64,000 nt of DNA, taken from Poriferisodalis sp965205175 (GTDB taxonomy: Bacteria > Actinomycetota > Acidimicrobiia > Acidimicrobiales > Poriferisodalaceae). The position numbers and the translations under genes are program-made. The stretch's first letter is position 1. The number at the start of each line of letters is the position of its first letter. The notes below the pieces were generated by a model. The model was not told where the DNA came from. It saw only the letters and a program-made list of their open reading frames with translations, and searched no databases. Below, piece after piece: positions 35,605-43,083 of this stretch. The stretch lies in contig NZ_OZ242038.1 of assembly GCF_965205175.1 (NCBI RefSeq), positions 2,666,001-2,730,000 on the forward strand. The letters run 5' to 3'.

Positions 35605-36669
35605 ATGGGCAGGCGCAAGCGTCGGATGCCGGCTGTGCGCTCGAATTCGAATTCCGCGAACTTCCGGCCGGTCGTTGCAGGTGCCGTATCACCACGCCGC
35701 GAGGTACCGGCCGCCATTGAGCGGCCTCCGTACGCGCTCGCCGCAGCGTCGCGTCCACAGCCCAACGGCGTGCAGTTGGCTCAGGGCACCACGGTCGACG
35801 CCATGCGGCGTGCCGGCAGCGCGGCTCGGCGGGTGCTGGCTCAGATAGCCGCCGAGATTGCCCCGGGCGTCACCACAGACTGGCTCGATGAGGTCTGTCA
35901 CCACGCCTGCATCGCTGAAGGCGGCTACCCAAGCCCGCTGGGATACCCCGGTCCGCACTCATCGGGTCTCGACGACGGCTCAGATGCCTTCCCGAAGTCG
36001 CTGTGTACCTCGGTGAACGAGGTCATCTGCCACGGCATTCCCGACGATCGGCCGTTGCGCGACGGGGACATCGTGAACTGCGATGTGACGATTTATCTGG
36101 GCGGCGTACACGGTGACCACTCTGAGACGTTCCTGGTGGGCGAAGCAGACGAGGCTTCGCGACGGCTCGTCGAGGTCACCCGCGAGGCCATGTATCACGG
36201 CATCGCATCGGTTCGGCCAGGTGCCGAAGTGCGCGACATCGGCCGCGCCATACAGGCTCGAGCCGAAGCCGAGGGCTACGGCGTGATCCGCGAGTTCATC
36301 GGTCACGGCGTCGGTCAGGTCTTCCACAGCCTGCCCAACATTCCCCACTACTACGACGCTGCTGCGCGCACGGCGCTGCGCGAAGGCATGACCTTCACGG
36401 TGGAACCGATGATCGCCATGGTGCGGCGGGGCGGCGGGAGCGTGCCGCGGGTCGGCAAGATCTGGAGCGATCACTGGACGGCGCCGACCGCTGACGGCAG
36501 CCGCACCGCCCAGTTCGAGCACACCGTGCTGGTGACCGATGACGGTGCGGAGCTGCTGACGGTGGAAGACGACGAGCCGCAGCCGTTTCGTTCAGGCGAC
36601 GTCGCGAACAAGCTGGACTCCAGCACCTGGCCCCGGCAGCTCAGCACGGCCGGCGCCGACATCGGCTGA
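35605..36669 (+). CDS. map: Methionine aminopeptidase, type I with N-terminal extension
   Basis: A 354-residue metallopeptidase removing initiator methionine. Pita-bread-fold metal ligands: NCDVTIYLGGVHGDHSETF (two Asp), IGHGVGQVFHSLPNIPHY (His), MTFTVEPMI (Glu) and TAQFEHTVLV (Glu). About 55 residues precede the catalytic domain, with a basic RRKRRMP start and PNGVQLAQG, resembling the extended type Ib/Ic actinobacterial MetAPs. The ~35-residue C-terminal tail is not conserved. It is followed after 3 bp by a LysM lipoprotein gene. Confidence 0.93.
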   Translation: MGRRKRRMPAVRSNSNSANFRPVVAGAVSPRREVPAAIERPPYALAAASRPQPNGVQLAQGTTVDAMRRAGSAARRVLAQIAAEIAPGVTTDWLDEVCHHACIAEGGYPSPLGYPGPHSSGLDDGSDAFPKSLCTSVNEVICHGIPDDRPLRDGDIVNCDVTIYLGGVHGDHSETFLVGEADEASRRLVEVTREAMYHGIASVRPGAEVRDIGRAIQARAEAEGYGVIREFIGHGVGQVFHSLPNIPHYYDAAARTALREGMTFTVEPMIAMVRRGGGSVPRVGKIWSDHWTAPTADGSRTAQFEHTVLVTDDGAELLTVEDDEPQPFRSGDVANKLDSSTWPRQLSTAGADIG

Positions 36670-36672
36670 GCC

Positions 36673-37005
36673 ATGGGTGGCCTGCGTGCTGCTGGGGCTC
36701 TCGTGGCCGCGGCGGCGCTGATCGGCGCCTGCAACTCCGAACCCGAGGCGGAGCCGATCCCCACGACGCTCCCTGTGCTCACCACCCTGCGCCCGCAGCT
36801 CACTACGACGACACTCGCCGCTCCGCCTCCGCAGCGCCGCATCTACGTCGTCCAGCCGGGCGACACGCTGGGCAAGATCGCCGTCGGCTTCGGCGTCACC
36901 GTCGAAGCGCTGATGGACGAGAACGGCAAGGAGGACACCCTGCTTCGAATCGGGGAGCAACTCGTGATCCCACCGACGGTTGTCGGCGGCCAGGGTTCCC
37001 CGTGA
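36673..37005 (+). CDS. LysM-domain lipoprotein (copy 1)
   Basis: A 110-residue exported protein with a signal peptide and lipobox (LVAAAALIGAC), a Thr/Pro linker (TTLPVLTTLRP) and one LysM module (YVVQPGDTLGKIAVGFGVT...LRIGEQLVIPP) that should bind peptidoglycan glycans. It overlaps the next LysM gene by 4 nt. Confidence 0.85.
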   Translation: MGGLRAAGALVAAAALIGACNSEPEAEPIPTTLPVLTTLRPQLTTTTLAAPPPQRRIYVVQPGDTLGKIAVGFGVTVEALMDENGKEDTLLRIGEQLVIPPTVVGGQGSP

Positions 37006-37451
37006 CGAGACCCAGCGTCACGATGCTCGGCGCGCTGCGCCAGTGCTTGGCGACGTTGGCGATCTTCGCTGCGAGCTGCAGCTTGGCGATCGGCTGCACG
37101 ACCGGAACCGAAGCGTCAGCGGCGAGCAGCCCGCCCATGACTACTCAGCCGGCTGCCGAGGCGCCTGCCTCCACCACCGAGCCGCCGAGGCTGACCCGGT
37201 ACTCGGTGGTACGCGGCGACACGCTGATACGAATAGCCGAACGGCACGGCATTCACCTCAACGATCTCGTGCGAGCGAACAACATCGCGGACCCCACCGT
37301 GATCTACGTCGGCCAGATCCTGATGATCCCGCCGCCGCCGGACGCCGCGGCGGGTCCGGCACTGACCGTCGCTCCTGCCACCGATCCGATTCTCCCGCCC
37401 TTGCTGCCGACTACCTCCGCACCGCCGATCACGCTGCCGAGATCGCCATGA
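37002..37451 (+). CDS. LysM-domain lipoprotein (copy 2)
   Basis: A 149-residue paralogue-like protein. The N-terminal hydrophobic signal ends in a lipobox-like LAIGC, then a Pro/Ala/Thr linker, LysM (YSVVRGDTLIRIAERHGIHLNDLVRANN...VGQILMIPPP) and a proline-rich tail ending in PITLPRSP. The GTG start overlaps the previous stop; its own stop overlaps the PAP2 gene start (ATGA). The string of overlaps argues for one wall-associated operon. Confidence 0.85.
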   Translation: MTRPSVTMLGALRQCLATLAIFAASCSLAIGCTTGTEASAASSPPMTTQPAAEAPASTTEPPRLTRYSVVRGDTLIRIAERHGIHLNDLVRANNIADPTVIYVGQILMIPPPPDAAAGPALTVAPATDPILPPLLPTTSAPPITLPRSP

Positions 37452-38029
37452 CCGCGGCGTCGCCCGACCCGGACAACCTCGACGCTGCTGATGATCGAGG
37501 GGCGCCGGCACGTCAGCTGGCACGGTTCGACGCCGTTGTCGACGAGTGGTGGGAAGTGCTGCGAAACCGCGGGCTGCTCAACCGGGTGATGTACGGCGCC
37601 TCCGATGTCGGCGAGTTCAGCCGGCTGTGGCACGTGCTCGGGGCGATTCGAGCACTGGGGCCGCGCCGAGAGGCCGCCGATGCGCTGCGTTTCAGCGCGC
37701 TCATGGCGCTCGAGTCGCTGGTGGTGAACCAAGGCGTCAAGCGGCTGTTCGCGCGGCGCAGGCCGGGGACTGCGGCACAGAACCCGACCCGTCACCGCCT
37801 GCGCCAGCCGATCACTTCCAGCTTTCCGTCGGGTCACGCGTCAGCGGCGTTTTTTGCCGCTGCGGTCCTGTCGCGCGGGTCACCGTGGGCGCTTGCCTAT
37901 CGCTTGGCAGCCGCCGTCGTGGCCGCTTCGCGCATCCATGTGCGCTTGCATCACGCCAGCGACGTCATCGCCGGCGCTGTGCTCGGCGAAGCGATGGGGC
38001 AGCTGGCCTGCCGGCTGCTGCAGCGCTGA
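37448..38029 (+). CDS. PAP2-family phosphatase
   Basis: A 193-residue phosphatidic-acid-phosphatase-2-like protein. The three catalytic motifs are present: KRLFARRRPG, FPSGHASAAF and SRIHVRLHHASDV. Weakly hydrophobic helices surround them (WALAYRLAAAVVAAS). Likely substrates are undecaprenyl diphosphate or lipid phosphates. It is translationally coupled to the LysM genes, which points to cell-envelope recycling. Longer upstream frames overlap those genes and are rejected. Confidence 0.88.
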   Translation: MTAASPDPDNLDAADDRGAPARQLARFDAVVDEWWEVLRNRGLLNRVMYGASDVGEFSRLWHVLGAIRALGPRREAADALRFSALMALESLVVNQGVKRLFARRRPGTAAQNPTRHRLRQPITSSFPSGHASAAFFAAAVLSRGSPWALAYRLAAAVVAASRIHVRLHHASDVIAGAVLGEAMGQLACRLLQR

Positions 38030-38041
38030 CTTGTCACCGGG

Positions 38042-38293
38042 TCAGGCTCGGGCGACGTCCTGCTGGGTCTTGGAGGCGGCCGGCAGATCGGCGGTCTCGT
38101 CGCCGCGTCGCAGCAGCGTCCGCACATCGAGCAGCACGTCGGTGACTTCGACCGACGAGACCAGCTCGCGGCTGAAGAAGTCTCCGAGCGCATGGTCGAT
38201 GACTTCCAGCGCATCGGTGATGATCCGGGGCTCAGCAGTCCGAGTCGGTTCGGTGGTCTCGGTCACTCGTGGTTCCTCCCCCGCTTCCGACAT
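38042..38293 (-). CDS. Small hypothetical helical protein
   Basis: An 83-residue acidic protein; residues ~23-65 (RIITDALEVIDHALGDFFSR...VSSVEVTDVLLDVRTLLRRG) look like two amphipathic helices. I do not recognise a family. A TAGGGT box lies ~35 bp upstream of the ATG, and AGGG precedes it. It is convergent with the PAP2 gene (12 bp). The frame continues 20 codons upstream but the promoter box lies there. Confidence 0.5.
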   Translation of the reverse strand: MSEAGEEPRVTETTEPTRTAEPRIITDALEVIDHALGDFFSRELVSSVEVTDVLLDVRTLLRRGDETADLPAASKTQQDVARA

Positions 38294-38442
38294 CTGCCCT
38301 GACGACGTTGACGGTTGTGAACTGCACCCTATCTTGCGCCCGACGCCTGCCACCGTCAGTTCAGTCAGGTCACCCAGTTCGCCGACGCGTCACACAACCG
38401 CCGGCACCGGCCAAGAGGCAGACGATGTCGCCGGCCACGGTG

Positions 38443-39096
38443 TCAGTCTGCAACTGCAACGCCCACCGGACAAGCCAAGCCGGTGCTGCCCAGCCCGCAG
38501 TAGCCCCACGGGACCTTGTGCAGATACTGCTGGTGGTAGTCCTCGGCATAGAAGAATGGGATCCCGAGGCGGATTTCCGTCGTGATGCGGCCGAGCCCGG
38601 CACGGTCGAGCACGGCTTGGTAGATGTCCCTCGACGAGACGGCGACTTCTCGCTCGGCTTCGTCTGCAACGTAGATGGCGGATCGGTACTGCGTGCCGAC
38701 GTCGTTTCCCTGCCGCATCCCTTGGGTCGGGTCGTGGCCCTCCCAGAACGCCTTGAGCATTGCCTCGTAGCTGGTCTTTGCCGGGTCGAACACCGCGAGC
38801 ACCGCTTCGGCGTGTCCGGTCATGCCGGAGCACACCTCTTCATAGCTGGGGTTCGGCGTGGTGCCGCCCGCGTACCCCACGGCGGTGGTGTAGACGCCGG
38901 GCAGCTGCCAATAGATGCGCTCGGCGCCCCAGAAACAGCCCATGGCGACCAGGACGCTCCGGAATCCGGCGGGGAACGGCGGCGTCATCGGCGTCTCGAG
39001 CACGGTGTGCGCCGGCGCCACCGGCATCGCCTGGCTGCGCCCGGGCAGCGCCGCGTGCGCATCGGGGATTTCGAGCTTCCTCGACCACAACGCCAC
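38443..39096 (-). CDS. msrA: Peptide-methionine (S)-S-oxide reductase
   Basis: A 217-residue repair enzyme for oxidised methionine. The nucleophilic Cys is in VAMGCFWGAERIYW; GVYTTAVGYAGG, YEEVCSGMTGHAEAV and the C-terminal recycling cysteines (GYCGLGSTGLACPVG) complete the pattern. The N-terminal LWSRKLEIPDAHAALPGR is typical of actinobacterial MsrA, which places the start at GTG 39096, with GGAAGGA upstream. It is thioredoxin- or mycothiol-dependent by family. About 280 bp separate it from the divergent oxidoreductase gene; nothing further is seen there. Confidence 0.95.
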   Translation of the reverse strand: MALWSRKLEIPDAHAALPGRSQAMPVAPAHTVLETPMTPPFPAGFRSVLVAMGCFWGAERIYWQLPGVYTTAVGYAGGTTPNPSYEEVCSGMTGHAEAVLAVFDPAKTSYEAMLKAFWEGHDPTQGMRQGNDVGTQYRSAIYVADEAEREVAVSSRDIYQAVLDRAGLGRITTEIRLGIPFFYAEDYHQQYLHKVPWGYCGLGSTGLACPVGVAVAD

Positions 39097-39377
39097 GGCA
39101 TGTCCTTCCGCTGTGGCACAGACGCTACTGCTCTCGGGTCCGAACGAGGGTATTGGCCGCCGAAGAGCGCCAGGGTCGTCGGGCACGCTGGGCGAGGTGG
39201 AGGTAGCAACCAGCGTCGTCGAAGCCGGAGGCTGCCGAGAACGCCGCTACGCACGCCTGCTGACGCCGGGGACAGCTAGGGTCGGCCTGCCCTGCGGTGC
39301 CGACTGATTCCAGTGCCGGAGGCCTACGACTCCGCGCCTGCACGAGGAGATGCGCGCATGCATGACGAGCACACCGC

Positions 39378-40289
39378 ATGAAGGTCGCTGTGGTGTTCCC
39401 GTCCATCGCGTTCCGTGAGGGCCCCGAGCGAGTGCTCGACTTGGCGCGAGCCATCGAGGACATGGGCTACGACGAGATCGCCGTGTTCGACCATGTGGTG
39501 ATGGGGCACCCGGGCAAGGGCCGCACGACGATCTACCCCGCCAAGATGCCGATCCTCGAGGCGCTGATGCTGCTGTCCAGCGTGGCGGCGGTAACCACAC
39601 GCGTGTCGCTTGCCACGGAAGTCCTCGTGCTGCCGCAGCGCCAGCCCGTGCTGGTCGCCAAGCAAGTGTCGACGCTCGACACCCTGTCGGGCGGGCGGGT
39701 GCGTCTCGGCATCGGGGTGGGCTGGCAGGACTCCGAGTACGACGCACTCGAGGAGGATTTCGGCACCCGCGGCAAACGCATGGACGAAGCCATCGACCTC
39801 TTGCGGACCTACTGGGCCGGCGGCCGCATCGAGTTCGCCGGCGAGCACTACCAAAGCCACGACATGGGCATGGAACCGGTGTCTCCTCAAGGCGCCGCTC
39901 TTCCACTGTGGATCGGCGGCGACAGCCCGGCAGCGCTGCGCCGTGTGGCCCGTGCCGGAGACGGGTGGATGGCGTCGGGCGTGAGCGACGAACGGGCGCT
40001 TGAGGCCGTGGCGGAGATCCGCCGCCGGGCCGAAGAGGAGTTCGAGCGCGATCCCGACGCCATCGGGATGCAGCTGATGCTGGCCCCGCCACCGCGCACG
40101 GAGGCCGACAAGGGCTTCTACGGGGACTTGGACCTCATCGGCGAGCGGGCCGCTGTGGTGGCGGCGTTGGGGTTCGACTGGACGTCGGTGAACGCGACCG
40201 CCGTCTTCCAGGCCGGCGCCCGCTCGGTCGATGCCATGATCGAACGCTTGGGCGAGATCGCCGCGCGCATCCGAGCCGAGACCGGCTGA
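39378..40289 (+). CDS. LLM-class F420-dependent oxidoreductase
   Basis: A 303-residue luciferase-like TIM-barrel protein. VAVVFPSIAF at strand 1, AVFDHVVMGHP, ATEVLVLPQRQPVLVAKQVSTLD, GRVRLGIGVGWQDSEYDAL and PLWIGGDSPAALRRVARAGDGW are the standard LLM motifs. The cofactor is probably F420 by analogy with actinobacterial members; FMN cannot be excluded. The substrate is unknown. It leads a plus-strand group that includes an MDMPI-fold protein and a TauD dioxygenase. Confidence 0.9.
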   Translation: MKVAVVFPSIAFREGPERVLDLARAIEDMGYDEIAVFDHVVMGHPGKGRTTIYPAKMPILEALMLLSSVAAVTTRVSLATEVLVLPQRQPVLVAKQVSTLDTLSGGRVRLGIGVGWQDSEYDALEEDFGTRGKRMDEAIDLLRTYWAGGRIEFAGEHYQSHDMGMEPVSPQGAALPLWIGGDSPAALRRVARAGDGWMASGVSDERALEAVAEIRRRAEEEFERDPDAIGMQLMLAPPPRTEADKGFYGDLDLIGERAAVVAALGFDWTSVNATAVFQAGARSVDAMIERLGEIAARIRAETG

Positions 40290-40359
40290 TCTCCGCGGCG
40301 AGGGCCCGAAACCGTCGAACGACACCGGAACGACACTGGACAACCCTGGAAACAGCACC

Positions 40360-41148
40360 ATGAGCCAACCGCAACTGATCATCGACAACCTCAAGGCTTG
40401 CTGGGCGAGCTGCAACGAGCTCTACGGCTCGCTTGAAGGCGACCAGTGGCAGGTGCCCTCCCATTGCCCGGACTGGACGGTTCACGGCGTGCTGGCACAT
40501 CAGGTGTCGGTGGAGCAGGCCCTGTCGGGCTGGCTGCCCGAATCGGCCGAGACACCCCCGCCGTTCGGCGAGGTCGCCGGCTACGTCTCCACGGCGATGG
40601 CCATGAGCGGGCCGGAGCTGGCGGGGCTGGCAGCCGAGGTGTGGGCGGCCCGTGCGGCCCAGCTCGAGGCGCTCGACCCGGAGGTCTTCGACCGAGCGTC
40701 GATCACACCGGTGGGGCCGGGAACCTATGGCCGCTTCATGGCGATCCGAGAGTTCGACCATTGGATGCACGAGCGCGACTGTCGCACCCCCTTGAGCATG
40801 CCGACCGACAACGGCGGCCCCGCGGCCGAGATGGCGCTCGACGAAGTTCACCTGTCGATCGGCTACATCGTCGGCAAGAAGGTGGGGCTGGCCGACGGGG
40901 ACTCCATGCGTTTCGACATCACCGGTGCAGTGGAGCGCGACATCTCTGTGCTGGTGGACGGCCGGGCGCGCGAGGTGGACGATGTCGAACACCCGACCGT
41001 CACGCTGCACTGCGACTCGATGGCCTTCATGGACCTCGCGTGCGGGCGGATCGACCCCGAGGCGCCGATCGCTGCCGGCTTGGTGCGCTGGTCCGGGGAC
41101 GCCGAGATCGGCGCGCACGCCGCTCGGAACCTGCGCTTCACCATGTAG
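40360..41148 (+). CDS. Maleylpyruvate-isomerase-family (MDMPI/DinB-fold), mycothiol-dependent
   Basis: A 262-residue protein. The N-terminal four-helix DinB-like metal-binding domain carries the expected histidines: CPDWTVHGVLAHQVSVEQAL and REFDHWMHERDCR. The C-terminal part (~160-262) is an SCP2-like or MDMPI-C domain. Family members use mycothiol as co-substrate in isomerisation or transfer, which supports an actinobacterial host. The exact reaction is unknown. Confidence 0.85.
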   Translation: MSQPQLIIDNLKACWASCNELYGSLEGDQWQVPSHCPDWTVHGVLAHQVSVEQALSGWLPESAETPPPFGEVAGYVSTAMAMSGPELAGLAAEVWAARAAQLEALDPEVFDRASITPVGPGTYGRFMAIREFDHWMHERDCRTPLSMPTDNGGPAAEMALDEVHLSIGYIVGKKVGLADGDSMRFDITGAVERDISVLVDGRAREVDDVEHPTVTLHCDSMAFMDLACGRIDPEAPIAAGLVRWSGDAEIGAHAARNLRFTM

Positions 41149-41156
41149 CCGGCCGG

Positions 41157-41204
41157 CGGCTGAAGCGGGATTGGGCTGAAACGGGACTGGGCTGAAACGG
41201 GACT
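41157..41204 (+). repeat. Three tandem 16-bp repeats
   Basis: Two identical 16-bp units, GGGCTGAAACGGGACT, at 41173-41188 and 41189-41204, follow a degenerate copy at 41157-41172. They lie just after the MDMPI stop and end 12 bp before the -10 box of the next gene. Confidence 0.65.
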
Positions 41205-41215
41205 AGGGCCAGTGG

Positions 41216-41221
41216 TACGAT
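41216..41221 (+). promoter_or_regulatory. -10 box (TACGAT) for the TauD gene
   Basis: TACGAT lies 6 nt before ATG 41228; no ribosome-binding site, so probably leaderless. Confidence 0.6.
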
Positions 41222-41227
41222 CCGGCC

Positions 41228-42151
41228 ATGGCTGCGGTCACACTCAACATCGAGCCGCTCGATGCCACCTTCGGCGCTTGGATACGCGACATCGAGCTCC
41301 GCTCCATCGATGACGCCACGTTCGAGTCCCTGCACGAGGCTTGGCTCGAGTACGCCCTGCTGATCTTCCCGGATCAGTTCTTGACCAACGACGAGCAGGA
41401 TGCGTTCGCGGAGCGCTTCGGGAACCTCGAGTTCAGCGCAGCGCCCATCTCGAACGTGAGCAAAGACGGCAAGGTCCACCACGACGCCGGCGACGACTTG
41501 GTGAAGTCGCTGAAGGGCAACTGGGGCTGGCACCACGACAGCACCTACATGCCGCTGCAAGCCAAAGGGGCCGTGTTCACCGCCGAGCTGGTGCCCGCCG
41601 ACGGTGCCGACACCGGCTGGGCGGACATGCGCGCTGCGTACGAAGCGCTGCCGGCTGCGGACCGCGAGCTGGTTCACTCGCTGGAGGCTCACCACTCGCT
41701 GTACTACAGCCAAGGCCGCATGGGTCTGTTGCCGCGCCGGCGTGACGACGGCTCCTACGGCATGTACGGCTACCACGACATGGACGTGTCGCTGCGGTCA
41801 TTGGTGAAGGTCCACCCCGACACCGGACGGCCGAACCTGCTGATCGGCCGTCACGCGCATGACATCGTCGGCATGGATCCGGCCGAGTCCGAGGCCCTGC
41901 TGGACCGGCTGAATGCCGAGGCCTGCGTGCCGCCGAGGGTCTACCAGCACGCTTGGACCGCGGGCGAAGCGGTCATCTGGGACAACCGCCGGCTGATGCA
42001 TCAAGGCGTGCCGTTCGACATGACCCAGCCCCGCAAGATGTGGCACACGCGCATCGCCGGCGAGCCGGAGTCCGAGCTGGCGCTCAACCACAGCGCCGAG
42101 TCCTTGAGGTTCCGGCACGAACGCGACGCGTTGCTGAACTCGGGAGGTTGA
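41228..42151 (+). CDS. TauD/TfdA-family Fe(II)/2-oxoglutarate dioxygenase
   Basis: A 307-residue double-stranded beta-helix oxygenase. The iron site is WHHDSTYM (HxD) with the distal His in DNRRLMHQGVPFD; WHTRIAGEPE supplies the 2-oxoglutarate-binding Arg. Family members hydroxylate sulfonates, phenoxyacetates or alkyl sulfates; the substrate here is not evident. DUF1330 and RidA genes follow on the same strand. Confidence 0.92.
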   Translation: MAAVTLNIEPLDATFGAWIRDIELRSIDDATFESLHEAWLEYALLIFPDQFLTNDEQDAFAERFGNLEFSAAPISNVSKDGKVHHDAGDDLVKSLKGNWGWHHDSTYMPLQAKGAVFTAELVPADGADTGWADMRAAYEALPAADRELVHSLEAHHSLYYSQGRMGLLPRRRDDGSYGMYGYHDMDVSLRSLVKVHPDTGRPNLLIGRHAHDIVGMDPAESEALLDRLNAEACVPPRVYQHAWTAGEAVIWDNRRLMHQGVPFDMTQPRKMWHTRIAGEPESELALNHSAESLRFRHERDALLNSGG

Positions 42152-42189
42152 ACTCCGGGGGCTGAACTCGGCGAGTCGAAGGGAGCATC

Positions 42190-42477
42190 GTGACTGCCTA
42201 CGTCATCACGCGGGTCGAAATCACCGACCCGGATCAGTACGAGAAGTACAAGGCGCTGTCGCCTGCCGCTGCGGCGGCGAGCGGCGGAAGATTCATCGTG
42301 CGCGGCGGCGAGTCGTTCACACTCGAGGGCCCCGAGGAGGACCGCCGCATCGTCGTGCTGGAATTCCCCGACATGGACTCAGCCAAGGCGTTCTACGATT
42401 CCGAGCAGTACCGTCATGCCCGCGAGGTCCGAGCCGGAGCCGCCGACATGCAGATGATGGCAGTCGAAGGCGTCTAG
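42190..42477 (+). CDS. DUF1330 family protein
   Basis: A 95-residue dimeric alpha/beta-barrel (ferredoxin-like) protein: YVITRVEITDPDQYEKYKAL, GGRFIVRGGE, RRIVVLEFPDMDSAKAFYDS and EYRH-like YRHAREVRAG match DUF1330. Function unknown. The GTG start has AAGGGAG upstream. Confidence 0.88.
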   Translation: MTAYVITRVEITDPDQYEKYKALSPAAAAASGGRFIVRGGESFTLEGPEEDRRIVVLEFPDMDSAKAFYDSEQYRHAREVRAGAADMQMMAVEGV

Positions 42478-42546
42478 CCCATTGGCCGCATCCCGTTGGC
42501 GGCAGCGTGTCCGAGAAGCCGCATCCCATCCGAGGAGGAGGGCGCC

Positions 42547-42933
42547 ATGAGCCGCAGGTCGATTGAGATCGAGAGCTTCCAGCATGCGAACCCGATTCCC
42601 GCCGCAACACGGATCGGGCCGCTGGTGGTATCGAGCATCACCCCGCCGACGACTCCCGGCAGCCGGGACATCCCCGACTCCCTAGAAGAGCAGATCGAGA
42701 ACCTGTTCACTCATGTCGGCCAGATGCTCGACGGCGCCGGGGCGACATGGGACGACATGGCGAAGATGACGTTCTACGTCACCGACCCGGCGGCATCGCG
42801 GCCGGCGCTGAACGGACCGTGGCTGGAGCGTTTCCCTGACCCGGTGTCGCGGCCGGCGCGGCACAACATGAAGGTGCCCGGCGGCGGGCCCGCGCAGATT
42901 TCCTGCACCTTCGTCGCCTACGTCCAAGACTGA
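42547..42933 (+). CDS. RidA (YjgF/YER057c/UK114) family protein
   Basis: A 128-residue protein of the RidA fold (EEQIENLFTHVGQMLDGAGATWDDMAKMTFYVTD is the signature region). Family members deaminate reactive enamines/imines; the usual active-site Arg is plausibly in RPARHNMKV. A strong GGAGGAGGG site precedes the ATG. Last gene of the small catabolic group. Confidence 0.85.
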   Translation: MSRRSIEIESFQHANPIPAATRIGPLVVSSITPPTTPGSRDIPDSLEEQIENLFTHVGQMLDGAGATWDDMAKMTFYVTDPAASRPALNGPWLERFPDPVSRPARHNMKVPGGGPAQISCTFVAYVQD

Positions 42934-42961
42934 CCTGCACAGCGTCATCTTCGCGTAGTCA

Positions 42962-42993
42962 TACCTACGCGTCATCATGCTTACGCGTAGGTA
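42962..42993 (+). promoter_or_regulatory. Perfect 11-bp palindrome upstream of DUF234 ATPase (putative operator)
   Basis: TACCTACGCGT and its exact complement ACGCGTAGGTA are separated by 10 bp. Related half-sites (TCGCGTAG at 42951 and TTGCGTGA at 42998) flank it. It lies ~90 bp before the ATPase start, where a repressor or auto-regulator would bind. Confidence 0.55.
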
Positions 42994-43083
42994 CACTTGC
43001 GTGAACACGCACGTGACTCATGCTCGGCGCCGGGGCAGCGCGCTCCTCGCTCCGCGACGAGTCCCGAACCGGCAGGACACGAC

